Assembly (NCBI RefSeq): GCF_036373705.1
Contig: NC_089863.1
Coordinates: 924,001-988,000, forward strand
Direction: 5' to 3'
From: Amia ocellicauda
Taxonomy: Eukaryota > Chordata > Actinopteri > Amiiformes > Amiidae
DNA: 64,000 nt
Shown here: one piece after another, positions 55,617 through 64,000 of the stretch
Position numbering within the stretch: position 1 is the first letter of the stretch
Layout of the letters: each line of letters begins with the position of its first letter
Program-made: the position numbers and the translations under genes
Notes under the pieces: generated by a model
Databases searched by the model: none
The model's input: only the letters and a program-made list of their open reading frames with translations
Told to the model about the DNA's origin: nothing

Positions 55617-56457
55617 CACTACTGGTCAAAAGTTTAAGAACACCTACATTTTTCCAGTTTTTATAGAAGTTTTCACAGTTTAATGTCTCAATGTACTCTG
55701 AAAATAAAGCATAGAACAAATAAACAATTGGAGATAAAAAAATAAATCATGGAATCAGTTCGTTTAACAGAATTTAACCCCTTAGCTGACAAACCCCTCT
55801 GGTCCCTTAAAAAGGCACCAAATCCGTGTGCTTCTCTTTAAGCCCATGTTTACTCGTCACTGTTATGTTGTTTGACAAGTGTTTTGTATCCCATGAAAGC
55901 TGATTCTCTCAGCTTTCTAATGCTGTGAAGCATTCTCTGATATTAAAAAAAAATGTTTTAATACCCCCTCCCCCCCTCCACATTCTGAAATGGGGGGCTG
56001 GGGGGATACTTGGTCTGAGTAGGAATACACAATCTCAGAAAATATTGACAATCATGACATATTCTGGAACCAGACAGTCTACTGATCAAAACAAGACCAT
56101 CCACGTTTTGGTAGAAGAAACACACACCCGTAGAGAGCTCAACATGTCAGGATGGAAAACTCTGTTTACAGTGAACTAATACATGATTTTACATAACTGG
56201 TAGCCAAGAGAATAAGCTTTCAAACGATGTGCGCATTGTAGGAATACAGTGTCACTTCTATGCACAGGAGCTGCGTCACACTGCCAAACAATGCTTAAGA
56301 GGGTGTAGTAACACAGTATATAACTCTGAAGTGTTTGGTAACCTAAACTTTTTTTTTAACCTCTGGCAGTTTACCGCTTACCTTTGTACCATTTCAGGTT
56401 ATTCTCTGGACTTGAACTGCTTAAATGGGGGTGTTCTAAATCTTTTGACCGGTAGTG
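55617..56457. mobile_element. Non-autonomous Tc1/mariner-like element, copy 3 (complete)
   Basis: 841 bp, ends CACTACTGGTCAAAAG and CTTTTGACCGGTAGTG, TA on both sides (55615-55616 and 56458-56459). It contains a poly-T/C-rich insertion near 55947-55980 relative to copy 1. Confidence 0.8.
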
Positions 56458-56530
56458 TATAACATATATTCTATGTGAATTCATTGTTTGTCTTTATCTG
56501 CAGATTTACAGTTAATATTCAGAATTAGTG

Positions 56531-57010
56531 CTATTGTGGTGTTTTCATCCAAGACTGATTATCACCAGGAGGCAATTTTGATAGATATTGGTGGATGTCA
56601 TGCATTTTTGTATGGAGAAAGTTGAGGAACTTGTTACATTGTTCAGGGGAGGGGTCAGAAGGGAAGTTATCGGGTGGCTGAAGTAAATGTTTTACTGTGG
56701 AAAAGAGGACTTTTGAGTTATTTTTACCAGAATTGATGATGCTAGGGTAGTATAATGTTCTGGCAGCTGAGAGGGCATTCTTTAGATCAACAGGTGATCT
56801 GTGTATGCTTGGGAGTGAATTACCAGGCCAGTCCTCTTGCACAGGCGTACTAGACGCCGTCCACTAGTTTTTAACTGGCGTAATTCCGGGGCGTACCAGG
56901 GAGCAGTGTGAGTGAAAGAGACAGAGCGGGTTTTAAAGGGAGCGAGGGCATTCAGGGAAGAAGAAAGACAGTCATTGTAGTGCACAATGAGATTATGAAT
57001 AGACTTGGAG
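56531..57010 (-). mobile_element. L2-clade LINE fragment (linker before RT)
   Basis: On the minus strand, 56985-56782 reads ALAPFKTRSVSFTHTAPWY then APELRQLKTSGRRLVR, and 56842-56531 reads ALSAARTLYYPSIIN, VLFSTVKHLLQPP and CNKFLNFLHTKM. This is the segment between endonuclease and reverse transcriptase in fish L2 LINEs. One frameshift separates the two frames; the RT is missing. Confidence 0.75.
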
Positions 57011-58412
57011 TCAGGACTGGGGTAAGTCTGAATCAGATATAAAGTATAGAGTATTATTAACTAATTTACTGATGGATGTCACACCAAACGATAATCTGAT
57101 GTATTATAAAATACCAAATCCATAGTCCTATTTGTTTTTAATTACCAAGCATTTTAAAACTGTTATAATAGCATTTATAGATATACAATATATATGTACA
57201 TATTAATTGATATGTACATATAACAGTGATAATCAACGCATCGATTTTTCCACAGCTCCTGCCTGTGACCCCTGTGATGCATTTCTAACAGTAATTTCAC
57301 AGTTTTTGAGAGTCGTAATCATCGCAAATCCACTTCACAGTATTTCTGACCCGTGTGGATAGGAATTGTTTTGAAAGTGGGGTTTATGAGGTTGTGTCAT
57401 CATGTGTGTATTAGAATACGCTTGAAAGGACGTTTTTGGCGATTTGTTAATTCATGACATGTTGTGACGGCGGCCTCGATCACTCCATAGAGAATAAACA
57501 ACAGACCTAATATCACGTCTCCTGTTTGCAGTGACTGACTCCTGTTTATCAGTTTTCTTGTGAGGCCGAGAGGTGTAAACCTTGTCAAATGCGTCTCGAT
57601 GTGACTTCTCCTAAGCGAGAGCAATGCAAGAGTAATCTGTTCGTTTTTTCTTTAAGAGTGGAAACTTCTCTTCTGTTGTTTGAGACAGTCAGGATGAACT
57701 GGTATGGAAACAAACTGAGGTAAAGATAGTTTTATTTTCGATATTCATCACACATTCGACAGCTGTCTCCAATAGCTTCCAAAAAACACAGCAGATTCTT
57801 TTGAAATTGGTTGTGATTTGAAGGGGGACATGAGTACTACATTTCACAACCTGAATTTAATCATGTCCTCCGGATTTAAGTGTGCATTGCCGAGGTCTAA
57901 GTGCGCTCTACCGGGTCAGCACCAGCCACAAGGGGTTTGAGACCTAGAGAGTTAGGGACCAGGGTGAAAGTGCCTATTGGTGAGTTTTTAAAGCCTAAAA
58001 GCTTTTCCCTCTTAAATGATAGGGACATAAAACCAACTTCTTTATGTACAGGAAGACACCACACAACTTCCACAGCTATTCATTTTCACCCTATTGTAAA
58101 AAAAGGTACAAATTAGCATTTTTGTTTCTTTATTTTTGGATAATAACTTTTTTGTCTTTGTAGGTAGGAACTTGAAACCAAGTGCAGAATGGCCTTTTAC
58201 AACTTTCACAATCATAAAATAGCATTTTAGGAGCTAGTAATCGGTCTTCGTGTGTTCGTTAGCGCCTTAGTTCGTCACACATTAATGTTGACTTGGTGCC
58301 ACTAGGGGGCACTACTCTTTGGATAGCCTTTTAAACATGTCCTTGGCGGTGGTGATACCACACTGTGATGCATGCGGACAGGATCATCTAAATAATGCTG
58401 TAAGATATTATT
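57011..58412. other. No recognisable gene
   Basis: AT-rich in the first half. Short frames at 57400-57624 (-) and 57901-58116 (+) have no domain that I recognise. Confidence 0.5.
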
Positions 58413-59093
58413 TGTTAGAATGTATTTTTCTATGGGAAATTCTGTCCTATCTTGTTCAGTAGAGGAAACAGACTTCTTTCCTTTGATCTAGTTTCTTAAA
58501 TTTGAGGGAGGCCCCTGGTAGCCCCTGGTAGCCTGGCTTATCTATGTGTCCAGAGACCAAAAGATACCTGTCCTCCGATTGACTCCTGGCCAAATTAAAA
58601 AAAAAAAAACACTTCCAAGTTATATTAGCATCAAGCACCCAACTCATGGTGGTGGCAAAATGTGATTGGTTGAAAGGAAACCTTATAAAACCAGGGACAG
58701 GACAAAGAGAAAGTGAGTTTTGAGATTTTGAGTTTTTTGGGAGATCAAAGAGAAGACAACGACAAAAGAAGAGCAGGAGGAAGAGAGAGAGAGAGACACA
58801 CCGCTGCCTGACCAGACTGACCTAAGCTGCCCTGTGAGAGGAGAAAGGAGAAACCGGGTATTATGTTTCTTTCTGTAATCCAGCAGATGCTTAATATTAC
58901 TTATTTTCAGTAATATAATTGAATGATATTAGTTTCCTATTTTTGTCAAAATAAATGATTATTGCACATCTGTGACTTGACCGCATCTTCCCTCTAAAAA
59001 GAATCTTAAAAGAGAAACCAATTGACCTATCAGTTTCCAGTTCGACTATTTATTTAGATTGACTGAAAAACCAAGCATTCAAATTCTCTTACA
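58413..59093 (+). repeat. ERV 5' LTR, 681 bp
   Basis: Starts TGTTAGAATG and ends TCTCTTACA, the TG..CA form of LTRs. TATAAAA at 58684-58690 and AATAAA at 58950-58955 mark a U3 promoter and polyadenylation signal in the usual order. The 3' boundary is fixed by divergence from the 3' LTR copy right after TTACA. Confidence 0.8.
58684..58690 (+). promoter_or_regulatory. TATA box in ERV LTR
   Basis: TATAAAA in the sequence CCTTATAAAACC, about 270 bp into the LTR and 260 bp before its AATAAA. Confidence 0.65.
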
Positions 59094-59758
59094 TAGTGGT
59101 GGCCAATACGGGGGTGATGACGGATATTTGCTACAAGTCACAGATTGCTCTGCAGTATTAATGTGCATGCATTGACAGAATAGCCTGTATATCCGACTCG
59201 CGTAACGGTGTCGTCAGCAAAGCCAGGATTGTACGAACTGATCATTGACCTCAGGAGTGTGTAGTGATTTCAACTCCAAGGAGGAAAACCACATAAAGTG
59301 TGGGCGAGTGATTGAAAAGTGACCTTCTGTGAACAGAGGCAAACATGGATCATCTTTGTCAGAAGGCAAGCCGGTGTGTCCATAAGGACCGAATTAAAAA
59401 CGCCATAGCAAAGTGTCCGAGCACTTCATTACAGAACAGAGTCCTGTTTAGCGGAGTTAACACACGAAAAAGAGAAGAAGTCACAACTGAAATTATCTGC
59501 TCTGTATGGGTTAGCTCAGTGTGTTAAGATCTTATCTGATCATTCTGCCGAGGTAGAAACTAAATTGAAACGTGTTGGCGATGACAAATCTGCCTGCTTT
59601 TACAAAATGCAGAGTTGAAACTTCAGATGCAGACAGTGAGCAATAATGCTGTGTTTCGATGAAGAGCAGCGCAGATCTGACAATGAGAGTCTGAGAAAAG
59701 AGAGCCGCACTTTACAGCAACAGTTCAATGATTAATGACTCCACAAATGTTGCTTATG

Positions 59759-60711
59759 CAGGGTAAACCACATGAGTGTCCATTGCCTGACACTGATATC
59801 TTGTCTAATGCTTTTGTTTTTGAGCCGCGTTCACAGGTTCCGAATGTGTAAATTGATGGATCAGCATACATTTGTAAGAACTCTGGTAGATTGCTAGCAG
59901 GTTTTGCAGTTTTGTTCCCTGAGTACACTGTTAAATTTTCTTGTCCAGGACAATCGTCACAATATTCTGAATTGGCAGCTTTGCTAGAAACCCTTAGGAT
60001 AACTGATGATTCTGCAGATATTTATACAGATAGTGCTTATGTTGTTACTGCATGTACCTTGCTACCTCTCTATGCCAAAAACAATTTCCGATCATCAGAT
60101 GATCGTCCCTTGAAACATGCTGTCACGGTCTCCCCTGGTTCCACCTTAGTTCACCACCAGAGGTCTCCCTCTCCCGAATACTAGTCTAGTGCTTCTCCTT
60201 TCCTTTGCCCAGTCAAACCAGTCTTTCCACATTCTTCCCTACCAGGTGCACCTGTTCTGTCCTCCTCTCCTATCATTGGTCAATCCTTCATTCACCTTGT
60301 TCAATCCCTCTCTCCTTCACAGTACTTAAACCCCTCTTTTTCCTAGATTCATCGTGAAGTCTTGCATTCTCTCCTGGATCAATTCTGAGCCTTGTTTCTT
60401 GTTTGCTAAACTGTGTATTTTACCCCTTTTGGATCTCCCTACTAGCCTGTTCCCTTATTGATTGACCTTGGACTGTCCCTGTTTACTCTCTCGTTTTGCC
60501 CTTATTGGATTATCTGCTCCATCTCTAAGCCTGCTCTTGGATCCTTTCCTTTGGTCCTTGAGGACATCACACATGCTACCTTACTACAACATATCTGGTC
60601 TGCTATTCAGTCTACAGCAGGCGAAATTGCTGTTTTGAAAGTTAAGGCCCATGTGACAAAAGATCGTAGAGGTGAACATCATATCGGAAAAATTAGTTTC
60701 CTATTTTTGTC
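59759..60711 (+). pseudogene. ERV RNase H fragment, right copy
   Basis: Identical to 741-1693: stop before the IDGSAY motif, IYTDSAYV near 60020, solo LTR at 60121-60571, KVKAH near 60640. Non-functional. Confidence 0.75.
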
Positions 60712-60938
60712 AAAATAAATGATTATTGCACATCTGTGACTTGACCACGTCTTCCCTCTAAAAAGAATCTTAAAAGAGAAACCAATTGACCAATGAGTTT
60801 CCAGTTCAACTATTTATTTAGATTGAAAAACCAAGCATTTCACATTCTCTTACAATATATAGGAACATACAGGCTTAAAGTGTTTAAATCTTTCTCTGCA
60901 CAGGGCTTGACTACATAAAAAATCAACTGAAAACCAAC

Positions 60939-61450
60939 ATGGACAACGATGTCCTCTCTTACAGCAGCAGCCAATCAGATGAAGATGACTTCTTTGCAAC
61001 CTTGAAGATGGTAGACTCACAAGAAGGAGAGCTGGAGAGCTACCTTTCATGTCTGTCAACTGGAGGTATGGACATGTTCCATTCCTTCCCACAAGTGAAG
61101 AAGTTATGTCTCAAAGTAAACACAGCCATCCCAGCATCTGCAGCCTGAGAGACTTTTTAGTCATGAGGACTCGTGCTCACTGGTAAAAGAACAAGACTGA
61201 GAGCCGGTTACTTTTAAAGTTCAACAGTAAAATTCCATAAGACATTATTGTTCAGGACAGAAGTGTGCAAGCATACACTTTACAACACACACACACACAC
61301 ACACACACACACTTTTTCTCTGTGTCCATGTTCTGTCCTCTCCTGTACTCGTACTCAAGTAAATATTTTCATGATTACTTTTACTTTTACTGAAGTAATT
61401 GTTTTTTACTTGTGCTTTAGTAAATGTTTTGGCTACTCTACCCACCTCTG
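60939..61450 (+). mobile_element. hAT transposon 3' end, right copy
   Basis: Identical to 1921-2432: transposase C-terminus with ASAA followed by a stop, and a CACCTCTG terminus. Confidence 0.75.
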
Positions 61451-63126
61451 CCTATGGCAATGTGTATATATGTATTTTCCATGGACTGAATTGCAACATG
61501 AGGGGATTTTTAATGTTTGTTTCTCCTACCTTAAAGCACATCCAGTAATGTAACAGTAGCCTCCATACCAACCACAGATTTGCATTTGTGAATGGTGTGC
61601 TTTTAACAAATATTGATAAGACACAGGAACCGGATCAAAATAGTAACATTTATTTTAGTTTATTATGAGTGTTACTGACTGTGAATTAAATTATATTTCC
61701 CTGTGTAAACTCACACGATATGCTTGAGCAAAGCACACTCTGCTTTATGAAAATATTGACATTCCTCAGATACCGGATCTTCCTCCTCTCCACAGCTCAC
61801 ATGCTGGGGTTTATGCAGTGTGCTCCATGGGTTCTAGCCAACCCATTTGCTGGAGTGCCACAGCCCTGAAGGACTGACCCTGACCCTCACCCCCTCCGTA
61901 GTCCGAGAGCTGCAAACTGGGGCAATTAGAGCTCTTTGGTCAACATGGGTTCAGTCGAGTCACTGAGAGCTGCAGTGCAGTGAAATCCATGGGCTGAAGC
62001 TGACAGACACAAGTATGGTGACCTCTCGCCCATCACTGTCCTGGGAGTGGGGTGGGGGGTGGTTGAGTTTGTGGGGGTATCCAGGGAGACTGTTCTCCAA
62101 GGGTGTCACATGCCCTCGAACCAGCCCTCCTTGTCTTCGAGCCGATAATGACATTGCTTGTAGACTTGCTTTTGAATTGCGAATTGAACTGGATGTTGTG
62201 TCACACTGGAGGTTCGGTATGACACGTGATCCGACTACGCAACCTCAGTTTACAGGCGAGAGAGCAACTAAAAACACACCTTCCTTTTCTCTCTGGGCAG
62301 GCTTGATGGCACACAACAACAAAGGTAAGTAATAGCAATGATTTATTTTCACTGGGTTGAATTACCAAACACAGGGCATGGAGGCTGTGCTGGGTCAGTA
62401 AGGACACAGCACACAATGGGAAAACTATACAAATGAGAAAATTAGTACACATGGTAAAACCTATGTTGGGGAAATAAAATAATAAATTGCCTTACCCAAA
62501 ATAGTAATAATAAACAAAATGCTCTAATAAAAGTATTTAAAAACACTTTCCCCCCTGTAAACCATTACACATAGTTAGCAGCAATAAATCAATCAATTTG
62601 CACAATCAAATAGCAGCAATAACCTGAAAAACAATAAGCAAGATATTATAGCAACAGGGAATTAATGAATTGTTACTTGTTTCATCAGGTGGAGCAGCAA
62701 CACCACAAACCACCACAGGTAAGTGAGATGCATACCACAGGATGAATACTTAATCTGTGGCGCCTCGGAGGCTGGTAGCTGTTCTTTCCAGGCAAAACGT
62801 GGACTGACTCCCACATAACACTTCCAGCAGTATATTTCAATAAAGAAACCTAAAGCCGTGCCAGTGCTTTACAATCTCGAAACCACAAACACTGTTTTCT
62901 TCGACCAAGGAATAAATAAGGTACTTAGCTGTGCAGGGAGCCTTCACCTCTTGCCATGCCCTCCAAACGCTCGGTCCTTCTTTCCACTGATCTCGTTCCA
63001 ATGCTTCTTTATAGTTCCGGTTTCCTGAGGCTGTGTCTTCACTGTTGCTTCCTTCCACTCTCCCCTCTAGCCCTTGCCCTTGCCCTTGCTGCAAATGTCT
63101 CTTGTTCAGGTGTTCAGTAAGTGTGA
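61451..63126. other. No recognisable gene (right copy)
   Basis: Identical to 2433-4108; nothing further recognised. Confidence 0.5.
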
Positions 63127-64000
63127 GATAGTCAACATGGGTTTAGACGAGGCAGATCATGTCTTACTAATTTACTAGAATTTTTTGATGTACATGTAAC
63201 TGCAGCTGTACATCATGTGAAAGCATATGATATGATATACTTAGATTTTCAGAAAGCTTTTGATAAGGTTCCACACCAAAGACTGATCCTCAAATTGGAA
63301 GCTGTAGGCATTCAGGGTAACGTAAGTAGATGGATTATGAACTGGTTGATGTATAGGAAGCAGAGGGTGTTGATTAGAGGAGTCGCTTCTAACTGGAGTG
63401 AGGTTGTTAGTGGAGTTCCACAGGGATCAGTACTAGGGCCTTTGCTTTTTCTAATCTATATTAATGATCTGGACTCTGGGATAGTTAGCAAACTTGTCAC
63501 ATTTGCAGATGATACTAAAATAGGTGGCTCAGCAGATACAATCTCGGCAGCACAGGCTATTCAGAGGGCTTTAGATAATATTCAGTTGTGGGCGACACCT
63601 GGCAGTTGAAATTCAAGTTGCAAGGTAATACATGCAGGTAACAAAAATGTCCACTATAATTACACTATGGGAGGAATAGAACTATATGAAGTAATGCATG
63701 AGAAAGACTTTGTGAGTCTACATGGACTCCTCACTCCTCACTTTCTTGCTAGGGTATATTGTCAAAAGTGTAGAATTGAGAACAAGGGCAGTGATGTTCA
63801 GACTGTACAATGCACTAGTTAGAGCTCATCTGGATACTGTGGACAGTTCTGGGCTCCACACTTCAAGAAAGATATCGCTGCTCTAGAGGCAGTTCAGAGG
63901 AGAGCAACCAGACTTATTCCAGGTCTGAAGGGAAAGTCCTACTGAGAGACTGAGGACCTGAACCTTTTCACCCTGGAACAGAGGAGACTACGTGGGGACT
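63127..64000 (+). mobile_element. CR1-like LINE, right copy, cut by window end
   Basis: Identical to 4109-4982 as far as the window runs: reverse transcriptase with LDFQKAFDKVPH, GVPQGSVLGP and FADDTK motifs open to 63609, then the broken C-terminal region. Confidence 0.85.

Larger units (their letters stand above)
45290..56515. repeat. Tandem segmental duplication, copy 2
   Basis: Counterpart of 22361-32480 at a spacing of about 22.9-25 kb. The offset grows from left to right because copy 2 gained an LTR-like element (49271-50912) and a Tc1 element (52738-53960). The shared introns are nearly identical; exons show scattered amino-acid changes. Confidence 0.85.
58413..60854 (+). mobile_element. 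Degenerate ERV-like element, right copy with complete 5' LTR
   Basis: A full 5' LTR (58413-59093), primer-binding-like TGGTGGCC at about 59097, a gag-like frame (59345-59527), an RNase H fragment with the same stop, an embedded solo LTR (60121-60571, CATGC duplications on both sides) and a 3' LTR fragment (60692-60854). The 5' and 3' LTR pieces differ at several places, so the element is old compared with the duplication that made the two window-edge copies. Most of gag-pol and all env are missing; it cannot replicate. Confidence 0.8.
59019..64000 (+). repeat. 59-kb-spaced direct repeat, right copy
   Basis: Same as 1-4982. Upstream of 59019 the LTR continues to 58413, so the repeat very likely extended left of base 1 in the other copy too. 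Confidence 0.95.

Noticed and set aside
58413-60854. A functional endogenous retrovirus
   Set aside because: Most of gag-pol and env are deleted, a stop precedes RNase H, a solo LTR interrupts it, and the 3' LTR is truncated.

Overview
The window looks like nuclear DNA from a ray-finned fish. The evidence is intron-containing immune genes (a C-type lectin, CD22/Siglec-like receptors, a pIgR/CMRF35-like gene) embedded in fish-type transposons: L2/CR1 LINEs, Tc1/mariner, hAT, PIF/Harbinger, Gypsy, BEL/Pao, DIRS, ERV-like LTR elements and tRNA-derived SINEs. Species cannot be fixed from sequence alone. Nothing bacterial, phage or CRISPR-like is present.

Layout. 1-5.4 kb: a degenerate ERV-like element, a hAT 3' end and a CR1-like LINE; this block (1-4982) recurs at 59019-64000 with offset 59,018 and no difference that I found. 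5.4-9.0 kb: L2 LINE fragments, an LTR-like repeat and a 21-bp minisatellite. 10.2-11.4 kb: a dead Gypsy pol. 11.5-15.8 kb: a complete six-exon secreted C-type lectin gene (+). 15.9-18.1 kb: microsatellite, a Tc1-like non-autonomous element and a SINE. 18.3-19.8 kb: a frameshifted pIgR/CMRF35-like gene (-). 21.5-28.0 kb: CD22/Siglec-like receptor gene copy 1 (-). 28-35 kb: repeats and unrecognised DNA. 35.2-38.7 kb: a 33-bp minisatellite and a broken BEN-domain gene (+). 39.7-40.9 kb: an intact Tc1/mariner transposon. 42.4-52.1 kb: CD22/Siglec-like copy 2 (-). 52.7-58.4 kb: Tc1 and L2 remnants. 58.4-64 kb: the second copy of the left edge, this time with a full 5' LTR.

Biology. The window is an immune-receptor neighbourhood shaped by segmental duplication. 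About 10-11 kb (22361-32480) is repeated at 45290-56515. The two copies share leader, V-set, two C2 and transmembrane exons, but homology stops at the 3' edge of the transmembrane exon, and each copy then uses a different cytoplasmic tail. Copy 2 encodes tyrosines spaced like an ITAM (YxxL-x8-YxxL). Copy 1 has an exon with a canonical ITIM (LxYxxV), but in a frame that my splice prediction does not reach. This resembles the paired activating/inhibitory receptor arrangement known for Siglec-type families; the function is inferred from motifs only. Exon boundaries were set by hand from GT/AG sites and phase and have no transcript support.
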